This document shows positions 17,723-25,311 of a DNA stretch of 64,000 bases, in pieces. Each line of letters opens with the position of its first letter. Position 1 is the first letter of the stretch. The DNA comes from CALCEB01 sp035531475 (GTDB lineage Bacteria; Acidobacteriota; Terriglobia; UBA7540). The stretch lies in contig DATKST010000034.1 in NCBI GenBank assembly GCA_035531475.1, positions 1-64,000 on the forward strand, read 5' to 3'. The notes under the pieces are model-generated. The model worked only from the letters and a program-made list of their open reading frames with translations. It ran no database searches and was not told where the DNA came from. Position numbers and translations under genes: made by a program.

Positions 17723-18175
17723 CTATCTGTCTGTGCCGCTGAACCACGCCTGAACACGGTTGCGGCCTTTAAGTGATTCTACTGCTGTGGCGCACACCTT
17801 CAGGTCGACGGGGAAGGCTAACCGTTCCGAGGAAGGGTCGATCTCTCCTCCCTCAAGGATTCTCCGCTCAACGTCGCGTATGCGCGTAATCTGTGATTTA
17901 AGAGTCTCGACGATCTGTTGTGGGGAAGCCGCGTAAATTGTGACTGTGATTGTGAATGGTGAACGGAGCGCATCACCTGAAGTAACAAGGTAACCATCGA
18001 TGTTAAGTTGCGTCAAAAATTGCTCAAATTCTTCAGAGCCTTTGATTGTCCCGGAAATAGCTGGGTAGGCGTGCAAATGACCCTGCGGCAACAAGGGCGG
18101 GAGCGCAACAACCATGATCTCGGCCAGCTCATCGACGAAAATTAGGTGGATTCGTAAAAAATCCATTGGCGGCAT
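17723..18175 (-). CDS. Unknown protein encoded upstream of SIR2-like gene
   Basis: 150 aa from ATG 18175, which has AAGGAG 5 nt upstream, so it is very probably expressed. The sequence is alpha/beta in character (SGTIKGSEEFEQFLTQLNIDGYLVTSGDALRSPFTITVTIYAASPQQIVETL) with a charged helix QITRIRDVERRILEGGE near residue 95. No signal peptide or transmembrane helix. I do not recognise the family. The close spacing with the SIR2-like gene suggests a two-gene unit in which this could be the sensor or regulator. Confidence 0.65.
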   Translation of the reverse strand: MPPMDFLRIHLIFVDELAEIMVVALPPLLPQGHLHAYPAISGTIKGSEEFEQFLTQLNIDGYLVTSGDALRSPFTITVTIYAASPQQIVETLKSQITRIRDVERRILEGGEIDPSSERLAFPVDLKVCATAVESLKGRNRVQAWFSGTDR

Positions 18176-18261
18176 GTCTGCTCCTTACCTTCAAAAGCAT
18201 ATCCTAGCAGGGTGCGGCCGTCTGTGCGAATTCGCCCGGAGGCGAGGCCCGGTGGCGGGAT

Positions 18262-18522
18262 TTAGAAGGCGGGACCGTCGGCGGGGATGTCGGTGGAAGG
18301 ATTGAGTTCAACGGCGCGGTCCAGGTTGGCAATCCGTATGGCGCGAATTTCCCACACTTGGACCTTCACCGTGGCGCTACTCTTCTTGCTCTTACCGTTG
18401 ACCGGCTTTTCGACCTGGCGCGAGCGCAGGTAGCCGGTGACGTGAACGTCGCACTTCAGGCTGGCCGCGAATTCGGCGAGCGCATCGAAGCAGGTGACGC
18501 GATGCCAATCGGTGTGCGATTG
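18262..18522 (-). pseudogene. Single-stranded DNA-binding protein, C-terminal fragment
   Basis: About 85 codons in an open frame that enters at an in-frame TAG (18523-18525) and ends with TAA at 18262. The reading WHRVTCFDALAEFAASLKCDVHVTGYLRSRQVEK, then VQVWEIRAIRIANLDRAVE, matches the second half of the SSB OB fold. The first half, a start codon and the acidic C-terminal tip are missing. Plasmid/ICE-type SSB paralogues are common in such islands, and the neighbouring fragment looks like a plasmid replication protein. Confidence 0.6.
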
Positions 18523-18544
18523 CTACTCGCCCTGGGCGACTCCT

Positions 18545-18700
18545 GCCTTAATTGGCCAAGGCCGCCGGGTGTGAACAGGGGGATCCGGACGGTTTGTCCG
18601 TTCAATGACCAGGTTTTCCAGACCAGCCAGAGGTAAAGGTCAAGCACGCCGGGCGCGTTTGCCAAGGCGGTGATGACCTCGCGCTCCACAGTGTAAGGCT
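18545..18700 (-). pseudogene. Plasmid RepA-like replication protein fragment
   Basis: A minus-strand frame reads VEREVITALANAPGVLDLYLWLVWKTWSLNGQTVRIPLF and then loses similarity. The LDLYxWLxW core followed by an ..IP(L/W).. strand is typical of plasmid RepA/replication initiators of broad-host elements. No start or complete domain remains. Together with the SSB and ArdC fragments it marks the remains of a plasmid or ICE. Confidence 0.4.
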
Positions 18701-18739
18701 ATTCCGGGTTTGGTGTGGGAGTCAGAACAAAGAATGGGC

Positions 18740-18776
18740 TTGACAGGGGCCAGCGGCCAGTGTACTATATGGTACA
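18740..18776 (+). promoter_or_regulatory. Promoter with overlapping palindromic operator (relic)
   Basis: TTGACA at 18740-18745, a 17-bp spacer, then TACTAT at 18763-18768. The -10 region is overlapped by the inverted repeat TGTAC-TATATG-GTACA (18761-18776), the layout of a repressor-controlled plasmid promoter. It faces the broken gene at 18.8-19.15 kb. Confidence 0.4.
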
Positions 18777-18821
18777 TACCCTTAGCCCATTCTCCCCAGA
18801 AATGGGTGTGGGTCAATTTGG

Positions 18822-19160
18822 ATGGTGGGGCGGCTTTGTGCCGGAAAGGACCTGGAAGTGGCGGTGGCAGAGTTGCTTGCCCTTGCCGATTATCCTGAGA
18901 TTTCGCGCTGGATTCAGTTTCCCACAGGCGTGATGCTTTTCCTTCTGCTGCCGGGTGACGCGCAGTCCGGAGCTTTTCATATTTACGACCGGCGGGAGGG
19001 ATGGGGCCTGGGACTGGGTGGATTTTGAGGACCAGAATTATGGCGGTTACAGCTTGAGCAAGCTGGACGCGCTGCTCAACCGCTGCCGTTTTCTGTGGCT
19101 GGTCGAAGACCCCCGGTCGCTACGGCGAAAACAGTGGTTCATAACCCCAGGCCAGGCGCC
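18822..19160 (+). pseudogene. Frameshifted mobile-element hypothetical gene
   Basis: Two overlapping + frames join into one plausible protein. The first reads VAVAELLALADYPEISRWIQFPTGVMLFLLLPG, then SGAFHIYDRR. About 19000 a shift is needed to continue WDWVDFEDQNYGGYSLSKLDALLNRCRFLWLVEDP. The F(Y/H)xYDR...W(V/I)DFED..GGYS pattern is one I associate with small unannotated genes near plasmid rep/ssb genes in Acidobacteriota. No function can be given. Confidence 0.45.
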
Positions 19161-19319
19161 GCAGCCGGTGCAAACAAATTCCTCCACGCTCGCGTTGACA
19201 GAAGCTGTACCCCTTCGCTATAGTTGCCTGCGGACGCCTGCATACCCATTTTTTCTCTTGTCCCTGCGCAGATCAAGCAGGGTTCGGGCTGCACGGAGCG
19301 GGTTTCCGGTCGAAGTCGC

Positions 19320-19934
19320 ATGAGCCTTCCTCTCTACCTGACCGTTCTTCGGATATTTTTTGTGCCTCTGCTGGTGGTCTTGTTGCTCACCAAGGGACAG
19401 AATATCGACCTTTGGGCGGTGGCGGTCTTTCTGGCAGCGGCCGGAACCGACTTCCTGGATGGCTATTTGGCCCGCCGCCGCTCCCAGGTGACGCGGCTCG
19501 GCATCCTGTTGGATCCGATTGCAGATAAACTCCTGATCTCGGCCGCATTTATCTCATTGGTTGAGTTGCAACTGGTCGCGGCCTGGATTGTTGTCATCAT
19601 CGTCGGCCGCGAGTTCGCGGTCTCCGGCCTGCGCAGCATCGCTTCGGCGGAGGGCATTACGGTGTCCGCCTCCGACCTTGGCAAGACCAAGATGGTGTTC
19701 CAAGTCATCGCTATCGCCACGATCGCCCTGGAGCCCCGTTTCCCACTCCTCCGCATTCCGGGAGACGTCCTGCTCCTACTGGTGGTCGGCTTCGCCCTGG
19801 CGTCGGCGTCCCAATATTTCTGGTGTTTCTGGCGAAGGTTGGACAGCCAGCGGCATATCTCTGCTCCCCGCGTGCTGGTGATCCAGGGCAGCGAACGCCG
19901 CGCTGAGGAGGCGAAGGACGTTGCCGCTCACTGA
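19320..19934 (+). CDS. pgsA: CDP-diacylglycerol--glycerol-3-phosphate 3-phosphatidyltransferase
   Basis: 204 aa, integral membrane enzyme that makes phosphatidylglycerol phosphate from CDP-diacylglycerol. The CDP-alcohol phosphotransferase motif D-x2-D-G-x2-A-R-x8-G-x3-D-x3-D is visible in DFLDGYLARRRSQVTRLGILLDPIADK. Several transmembrane helices flank it. I chose ATG 19320 (MSLPLYLTVLRIFFVP), which matches the usual family start. The frame is open to 19224 but the extra residues overlap the pseudogene. The C-terminal 25 residues are hydrophilic and overlap the next gene by 14 nt. Confidence 0.92.
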   Translation: MSLPLYLTVLRIFFVPLLVVLLLTKGQNIDLWAVAVFLAAAGTDFLDGYLARRRSQVTRLGILLDPIADKLLISAAFISLVELQLVAAWIVVIIVGREFAVSGLRSIASAEGITVSASDLGKTKMVFQVIAIATIALEPRFPLLRIPGDVLLLLVVGFALASASQYFWCFWRRLDSQRHISAPRVLVIQGSERRAEEAKDVAAH

Positions 19935-20520
19935 AGCGGACCGCAAGCTCCTGCTCGAACACTCCCGTTGCGTGCTGGAACGGACGGCGCGAGGGCAATC
20001 CATCCCGATCCTTGAGAATGCCCCGGCGGCCATCCAAGTTTTCTGTGGCGCCTTCGTGACCCTCCGCCCATCTCACGGTGAACTGCGCGGCTGTATGGGC
20101 CGCGTCCTGGCCACCGCGCCGCTTTTCCAGACGGTGGCGGATTGTACCGTGGACGCGGCGCGCCACGATCCACGTTTCAGTCCGGTCATGCCCCACGAGC
20201 TGGCGGCGATTGGCATTGAAATTTCAGTTCTCTCTGCAATCGAAGCAGCCCGTCCCGAAGCGGTTGAGGTGGGCCGCCACGGCCTGATAATTTCCCTGGG
20301 AGCGCGGCGCGGACTGCTCCTGCCCCAGGTTCCAGTCCAGTGGGGTTGGGAGCGCGAGCGGTTCCTGAATGAGACTTGTTTGAAAGCGGGCTTGCCTTGG
20401 GAGGCGTGGCGTCATGGCGCCCAGATTCAGGTTTTTACCGCCGAGGTGTTCGCCGAGCCTCACCTTACAGCGGATGAATTCGCTCCAGCGGTGGCGCAAT
20501 CCAATTCTGAAACGGGCTAA
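19921..20520 (+). CDS. amrA: AMMECR1-domain protein (AmmeMemoRadiSam system protein A)
   Basis: 199 aa. The AMMECR1 fold signature is clear: AFVTLRPSHGELRGCMGRVLATAPLFQTVADCTVDAARHDPRFSPVMPHEL, followed by ISVLS and GLIISLGARRGLLLPQVPVQWGWERERFLNETCLKAGL. In many genomes this domain is encoded with a Memo-like protein and a radical SAM enzyme; neither is adjacent here. The start is TTG 19921, inside the pgsA end, preceded by GAGGAGGCGAAGG, so it is coupled to pgsA. The biochemical role is unknown. Confidence 0.85.
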   Translation: MPLTEADRKLLLEHSRCVLERTARGQSIPILENAPAAIQVFCGAFVTLRPSHGELRGCMGRVLATAPLFQTVADCTVDAARHDPRFSPVMPHELAAIGIEISVLSAIEAARPEAVEVGRHGLIISLGARRGLLLPQVPVQWGWERERFLNETCLKAGLPWEAWRHGAQIQVFTAEVFAEPHLTADEFAPAVAQSNSETG

Positions 20521-20542
20521 GACCGTATCCTGGCGGTCAAAC

Positions 20543-21436
20543 TCACTCCAGTTCCACTCCATCCCCTACCGTAATTTCCCTGACCAACCTCACCACCAGC
20601 CCCACCGATGATTTTTGTTGCACGGAGAGGATCAGAACTTCGCCCAAGTATTCGCGCGGGGTCTTGGGCCGGGGAAGGATGCCCTCCCACCCTTCGACGA
20701 TGTTATCGCGGAACTTCGCGTAAGCCTGGAACACCTGGCCGGCGCGGACCGCTTTGTTGGCGCCCAGGTCCAGGTAGCAGATGTCGCCCAAGGCAAGGTA
20801 ATTAGTGGCGTGGTGGGCGGCCACGATATTCCCTTCCAGTTTCCCGTTGGGTTCAGCAAAACGACGGAAGTTGGGATTGGGCTGGTAAGCCGGAACGGAA
20901 ACCGGGCGGTAGGGCACGGCGATGTCTCCAATGTTGACGGTCCCGCAGACGTCGCTGATCTTGGCGACCGCGCCCTGGTTGGTGACGGAAGTCACGCGCA
21001 CAGTGCCGGTATTCACGTAAGGCTCGCCCAGTTCACGCACGCGGTAGCGCTGGATGAAATACAAGGACTGGGGCGGCTCGATTTCATCCTGAAGATAGTC
21101 GGGCATCCAGGCCACTTGACCGACGGGAGCAATGTCCCTCCGCAGCAGGGTGTAGCGGTCTCCAACCCGGATCAGGGCGCCATGGCGGCTGCGCAGATAA
21201 ACGTATTGGCCCGGCGTGAACTGCTGGAAGACTTCGAACAGCTCGTTGTCCGACCCGTCAAACACCTCAATGTCGGCGGGAATCCGTTCGCCGATAAAGC
21301 CCGAACATCGCACCCGCAACGCGGTGATGGCGGGTGTGACCACCCCGTGATCGTTGGCTGCGGAGTTTGCGGTCTGGGCCTTTGCACCCACCGTGAGTAG
21401 TAAGAGAATGGTTGAACTCCATAAGAAGTTCCGCAT
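20543..21436 (-). CDS. Exported hypothetical protein
   Basis: 297 aa from ATG 21436, preceded by GGGAGG with 7-nt spacing. Signal peptide MRNFLWSSTILLLLTVGAKAQ with a likely AxA-type cleavage site. The mature part looks beta-rich, with short motifs such as GQYVYLRSRHGALIRVGDRYTLLRRD and DICYLDLGANKAVRAGQVFQAY that suggest repeated small barrel or LysM-associated modules. Homologues are, to my knowledge, typical of Acidobacteriota and uncharacterised. It converges with the AMMECR1 gene. An ORF extension upstream to 21478 is not needed. Confidence 0.75.
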   Translation of the reverse strand: MRNFLWSSTILLLLTVGAKAQTANSAANDHGVVTPAITALRVRCSGFIGERIPADIEVFDGSDNELFEVFQQFTPGQYVYLRSRHGALIRVGDRYTLLRRDIAPVGQVAWMPDYLQDEIEPPQSLYFIQRYRVRELGEPYVNTGTVRVTSVTNQGAVAKISDVCGTVNIGDIAVPYRPVSVPAYQPNPNFRRFAEPNGKLEGNIVAAHHATNYLALGDICYLDLGANKAVRAGQVFQAYAKFRDNIVEGWEGILPRPKTPREYLGEVLILSVQQKSSVGLVVRLVREITVGDGVELE

Positions 21437-21509
21437 CAATTTCCTCCCATCCGGCAGTCCGAGCCGGATTTGCCTCAAGACTTAGTACCACCATTCGCAA
21501 TTACGGCAA

Positions 21510-21614
21510 CGTATTCTTGCAACGGTCTTCAACACCCCCTCACCCCCAGCCCCTTTCCCCGCAAGCGGGGAGAGGGTGGCGCGCAGCGCCGGGTGAGGGG
21601 GTGCAAGAATACGT
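21510..21614. repeat. Type B palindrome nested in ACGTATTCTTGCA inverted repeat
   Basis: Inner type B unit at 21536-21603 (CCCCTCACCC...CCCCGCAAGCGGGG...GGGTGAGGGG). It is enclosed by perfect 13-bp arms ACGTATTCTTGCA (about 21510-21522) and TGCAAGAATACGT (about 21602-21614). Type B also occurs at 25155, 46538 and 59310. The remaining 21615-22011 gap holds a partial type A unit near 21731 and low-copy GCGGGAATGACG repeats, and no gene. Confidence 0.65.
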
Positions 21615-21730
21615 GAGCGAACTTACGAAACGCTGCACTTAGGGTCGTCACCATACTGCCATTGACTACAATATAAATAACTTAATCTGAAGTCAAGAGT
21701 TACCTCCATCACTTCGGGCGCTGGCGAGAA

Positions 21731-21780
21731 CCTGGATTATTCGCGAATTTATCTCCAGTAAAACCTCGGGAATAATCGGT
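21731..21780. repeat. Type A palindrome, core-deleted copy
   Basis: CTGGATTATTCGCGAATTTAT and CTCGGGAATAATCGG form the outer arms only. The central GGCACGGTTTTAACCGTGCC hairpin is absent. Confidence 0.45.
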
Positions 21781-22011
21781 AGTGGCGCAGTGCAGCCAAG
21801 CCACGATCAAAACAGGCGAAGGAGCCATCGCCTGCATTGCATCGATTCCCGCTTCCCGCCTGCGCGGGAACAAGCTTCGCGGGAATGACGTGGTGGGCGC
21901 GAATGACCGTGAGGGCGGAAATAACTTGGCAGGCGCGAATGACGGTGTGGGCGTTGGCTAGCCGGCGGTTTTTTCGCACCCGGTTCAGGAGTTGTGCTAG
22001 TCTGAGTGTCG

Positions 22012-22353
22012 ATGAGTTCCAATTGGCTCAAACTCGCTTTGGTGGTCTTCCTGGGTTGGACCATCAGTGGCCCGCTGTTTATGACGGTGGACTGTTGGGA
22101 TAACGCTCACGAGGAAACGCAGGACATCGCGCGATCCACGGGCGGTGTGGTCACGCTGCTGGGCGCGGCATTTTTGGCTGGGATGGTGGCCCTGAGAAAA
22201 CTTCAGGAGCGGTTGAGCTCCGCCAGCCGCCATCAAACCATCCTGAAGAATTTATTTCCGCAAAGCAGCTTTACCAGTTCTTTCTTCCTTCCAGTCGTTT
22301 TGCAACTGTCCACGAGCATGGATAGTTCACCCCCATCTCCACTCCGCATCTAG
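22012..22353 (+). CDS. Small predicted membrane protein
   Basis: 113 aa from ATG 22012. Two hydrophobic segments, NWLKLALVVFLGWTISGPLFM (about residues 4-24) and GGVVTLLGAAFLAGMVAL (about 45-62), flank a polar loop WDNAHEETQDIARS. The C-terminal 40 residues are Ser/Pro-rich and may be non-conserved. It lies 300 bp before the efflux operon on the same strand. No recognised domain and only a weak ribosome site, so moderately supported. Confidence 0.5.
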   Translation: MSSNWLKLALVVFLGWTISGPLFMTVDCWDNAHEETQDIARSTGGVVTLLGAAFLAGMVALRKLQERLSSASRHQTILKNLFPQSSFTSSFFLPVVLQLSTSMDSSPPSPLRI

Positions 22354-22456
22354 CCCCCCACCTGGTGTGAGCGCGACGGGCCTTTGTGTTTTGAGGAACC
22401 GCGCCGCGCTCGCTGGCGATTCGTTTTGCGAAAATGAATCGAGGTGAATCACCATG

Positions 22457-22649
22457 CAGACACGCTTTCTCGGTCCGTGTCTGATCCGTTGCCGTTCTTC
22501 AATCGCAATCAGGGGAATACCGGCGCGGCTGCGGCCGCCGGGGCGGAGGCACGATTGCGGGGTGAAGCCCGCCGGTTCTCCATTCCCCCGTATTAATCAA
22601 CAACACCGGCTCGCGGGCCACCCGCAGGCACGGCGCTCCAACAGGAGGT
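22457..22649 (+). promoter_or_regulatory. Structured 5' leader of the efflux operon (candidate cis-regulatory RNA)
   Basis: Between 22354 and the TolC start lies a G+C-rich stretch with several perfect stems: CAGACACG/CGTGTCTG (22457-22464 with 22476-22483), CGCAATC/GATTGCG (22504-22510 with 22553-22559), GGGGAAT/ATTCCCC (22512-22518 with 22582-22588) and CCGGCG/CGCCGG (22520-22525 with 22570-22575). The second stem crosses the last two, so they are either alternatives or a pseudoknot. AGGAGGTG at 22642-22649 is the ribosome site. I cannot match it to a known riboswitch class. Confidence 0.4.
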
Positions 22650-22657
22650 GGCACACG

Positions 22658-24082
22658 ATGATGCAGCGCAACCATTGGATTTGGGTGCTTTTTGCATTGG
22701 CTCTATTCCCCACCGCCGGGTGCAGGTATCAGGTCTACCACCCCACGCCGATCGCTCCCGCACAAACGGCGGCACGACTGGAGTCTGAGACGTTGCAGGA
22801 TTCCGGCCTCCAGCAGTTCATTGAAAAAAGCATGAAGGGCTCTGTGAGCTGGCCTCCCAAGGCCTGGGATCTTCGCTTGCTCACTCTTGCAGCCATTTAT
22901 TTCAACCGCTCGCTCCAGTTGGCGCGCGCCCAAGTGGCGGCGGCACAGGCCGCTGAAGTTACGGCCAACATGAGGCCCAACCCTACCTTCGCGTTTTCGC
23001 CCGGCGTTCCGAGCCCGTACCTTATCACCATGAATTTCCTGGTACCCATCATCACCCACGGCAAGCGCGGCATCCAGGTTGAGGAGGCGCGAAATCTCAG
23101 TGAGGCGGCGCGCTTGAATCTGGCCCAAACCGCTTGGTCGGTGCGCAACGTCGTGCGCTCCGCCCTTCTTAGCGATCTTGGCGCCGAGCATAACCTGGAG
23201 GTGGCTCGCGCCCAGGCTCGGCTGCGCACGGAGCGGGTGGCGCGGCTTGAAGAGCGCCTGAAAGCCGGTGAAATTTCCGCGGGTCCCGTGGCCGCGTCGC
23301 AATTCAATCTGCTCAGCGCCCAGCTTGCCATGCGCACGGCGGAGGGCGGCGCCTCGCAAGCGAAGGCGGGGCTGGCGGCGGCCCTTGGCATCCCCACCGC
23401 GGGCCTGGCTGGCGCCCATTTCGACTGGCAGGATTTCGACCAGCTCCCTTCCGTCACCTCACTTTCTCCGCAGCGAATCCAGCGTGCCGCTGTTCTGAAC
23501 CGGCTGGACGTGCACCTTGCCTTGGCCCAGTACCGTGCTGCCGAGTTCGCCTTGCAGCTTGAGATCGCCCGGCAGCACCCGGATTTTCAAATTGGACCCG
23601 GGTATCAATACGAAGAGGGCAACAGCTTTTTTGCCCCAACGTTGGCCCTCCAGCTTCCTATTTTCAACAAAAACCAGGGACCCGTCGCCCAGGCCAAAGC
23701 GTTGCGCAAAGAGGCTGCGGCCAATCTGGTGGCGACCCAGCAGCGCGTGATCGCCCAAAGCGAGCAGGCGCTGGCGGCTTATGGCGCTGCCTACTCCGAG
23801 GTTCAGACGGCCGGGAAAGCGCTCCACAACCTGCGCCGCGTGCAAGAACCTCTGGCGCAGAAGGCTTACGCCGTCGGCGAAGCCGATTGGATCTCCCTCA
23901 ACACCGTGCAGCTTCAAAGTTCGGTTGCCGCAGGCGTCTGGTTGAACTCCATCTTCCAGGCGCAAGCGGCGCTCGGACAACTTGAAGCCGCCGTCGAACA
24001 GCCTCTTGAAAAACAGGACTCGGCACCGCTGGTTGTTGGCGCGGCCGGCGGAAATCCACCCGTGAAGGGAGTAAAACCATGA
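22658..24082 (+). CDS. TolC-family outer-membrane efflux lipoprotein
   Basis: 474 aa. The start at ATG 22658 is fixed by AGGAGGTG 8 nt upstream, and it gives the lipoprotein signal MMQRNHWIWVLFALALFPTAGC with the lipobox Cys. Two OEP repeats follow with long amphipathic coiled-coil helices (LARAQVAAAQAAEVTANMRPNPTFAFSPG; RTERVARLEERLKAGEISAGPVAASQFNLLSAQLAM), typical of CzcC/CusC-like outer-membrane channels. It overlaps the adaptor gene by 4 nt (ATGA) and forms a tripartite export system with the two next genes. Substrate is probably a metal cation (see RND gene). Confidence 0.88.
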   Translation: MMQRNHWIWVLFALALFPTAGCRYQVYHPTPIAPAQTAARLESETLQDSGLQQFIEKSMKGSVSWPPKAWDLRLLTLAAIYFNRSLQLARAQVAAAQAAEVTANMRPNPTFAFSPGVPSPYLITMNFLVPIITHGKRGIQVEEARNLSEAARLNLAQTAWSVRNVVRSALLSDLGAEHNLEVARAQARLRTERVARLEERLKAGEISAGPVAASQFNLLSAQLAMRTAEGGASQAKAGLAAALGIPTAGLAGAHFDWQDFDQLPSVTSLSPQRIQRAAVLNRLDVHLALAQYRAAEFALQLEIARQHPDFQIGPGYQYEEGNSFFAPTLALQLPIFNKNQGPVAQAKALRKEAAANLVATQQRVIAQSEQALAAYGAAYSEVQTAGKALHNLRRVQEPLAQKAYAVGEADWISLNTVQLQSSVAAGVWLNSIFQAQAALGQLEAAVEQPLEKQDSAPLVVGAAGGNPPVKGVKP

Positions 24083-25122
24083 AAGATCTGAAAAGGTTAT
24101 TCGGTGCGGCCTTGGTTTTGGTGGCCGCTTCGGTCCTGATCCGGACGATTATCCAGAGCGACAACGCTCCGGCCCAGGACACAGACGACAAGCAACAAGC
24201 AATTCACGTTCCTTCGCGCGTCTCGGTGGTGAACGGCCAGACGATGGTGGCGCTGGACGCCTCCACTCAAAAGCGGCTGGACATCAGCGTCTCTCCGCTC
24301 CGGGCCGTGAATACCCGCCCTACGAAAGCGGCCGCGGCCACCGTTCTTGTCACCCAAGGGATCGTGCCGCTCCGCAACGCTTACGTCGCCGTTGAAGCCC
24401 AAGTGGAAACGGCGCAGGCGCAGCTTGCGGTCTCACGCCAGGAATACGGCCGCCTGAAGGCGCTCTACGCGCAAAATCAGAACGCCTCTAAGAAGGCGCT
24501 CGAAGCCGCGGAGGGCCTGCTGCGCACGGACCGCGCCAGTCTTGACGCGGCGCAGAAGCAGCTTGAAATCGCCCAGTGGGCGGTCGAGCAAGCCTGGGGT
24601 GGCGCGGTAGCCGGCTGGGTGGCGCAAGACTCGCCTACCCTTAAAGCCGTGCTCACCCAGCGGGCCGTGCTGGTCGAGGTCACGCTGCCGCCGGGGAGCG
24701 CTTTTCAGGACCCGCCCGCAGTCACCCTCTCCACTCCCAACGGCGATACTGTGGAGGCTTCTTACGTTTCACCGTTTCCGCAGGTTGATCCCCGCATTCA
24801 AGGCGTCAGCCTGCTCTACGTGGCGCGGTCTTATCCGTCGCTTGAGCCAGGCATGAACCTGGCGGCTCATCTTCCCGCCGGCAAGCGGCTGCGCGGCGTT
24901 CTGATTCCTCGCGCCGCCGTCATCTGGTGGCAAGGGCAGGCGTGGGTCTACGAACAAACCGCTCCCGGCCGCTTCGCGCGCCGTCCCGTGTCCACCGATG
25001 AGCCTCTTCAAGGTGGATATTTCGCGGCGCAGGGCTTTGCGCCCGGCGCGCAGGTGGTGACGCGGGGCGCACAGGAGATGCTTTCCGAAGAATTCCGCTC
25101 TCATATCCAGGCGGAGGACTGA
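24079..25122 (+). CDS. RND efflux periplasmic adaptor (CzcB/CusB-like)
   Basis: 347 aa membrane fusion protein. N-terminal signal anchor LKRLFGAALVLVAASVLIRTII. An alpha-hairpin follows (VAVEAQVETAQAQLAVSRQEYGRLKALYAQNQNASKKALEAAEGLLRTDRASLDAAQKQLEIAQWAVEQAWG). A beta-barrel part (VLVEVTLPPGSAFQDPPAVTLST) and a membrane-proximal end (GVLIPRAAVIWWQGQAWVYEQ) complete it. It links the inner-membrane RND pump to the TolC-like channel. It is shorter than most CzcB proteins, with a reduced lipoyl/hairpin region. Translationally coupled to the TolC gene. Confidence 0.85.
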   Translation: MKDLKRLFGAALVLVAASVLIRTIIQSDNAPAQDTDDKQQAIHVPSRVSVVNGQTMVALDASTQKRLDISVSPLRAVNTRPTKAAAATVLVTQGIVPLRNAYVAVEAQVETAQAQLAVSRQEYGRLKALYAQNQNASKKALEAAEGLLRTDRASLDAAQKQLEIAQWAVEQAWGGAVAGWVAQDSPTLKAVLTQRAVLVEVTLPPGSAFQDPPAVTLSTPNGDTVEASYVSPFPQVDPRIQGVSLLYVARSYPSLEPGMNLAAHLPAGKRLRGVLIPRAAVIWWQGQAWVYEQTAPGRFARRPVSTDEPLQGGYFAAQGFAPGAQVVTRGAQEMLSEEFRSHIQAED

Positions 25123-25154
25123 GAGTGCCGCAACCATTGCAGGCCGCAGCTTCC

Positions 25155-25236
25155 ACCCCTCACCCCTGCCCTCTCCGCGCTTGCGGGGAGAGGGTGACGC
25201 GGGGAAGCAGTGCTTCCCGTCGCGGCGGGTGAGGGG
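25155..25236. repeat. Type B palindrome inside the efflux operon
   Basis: ACCCCTCACCC...CTTGCGGGGAGAGGG...GGGTGAGGGG. It lies in the 189-bp gap between the adaptor and RND genes, so it would be transcribed within the operon mRNA. It contains the same 21-bp inner unit (GGGGAAGCAGTGCTTCCCG) that appears in the 46538 copy. Confidence 0.65.
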
Positions 25237-25311
25237 CCAAGTAACTTGCCAAGAGCGTCATTCTGGGACCTTCGCAATGGACGGTCCTGCGGACAGGTGT
25301 AGAGGAAGGTC

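Noticed and set aside
21837..21960. CRISPR-like array of GCGGGAATGACG units
   Set aside because: Repeats are short, unevenly spaced and imperfect, with no cas genes; they belong to a common dispersed repeat.
22457..22640. Cobalamin riboswitch upstream of the efflux operon
   Set aside because: Lacks the conserved GGTGAAA..TCCG and GCCACTG boxes. Left as an unclassified structured leader.
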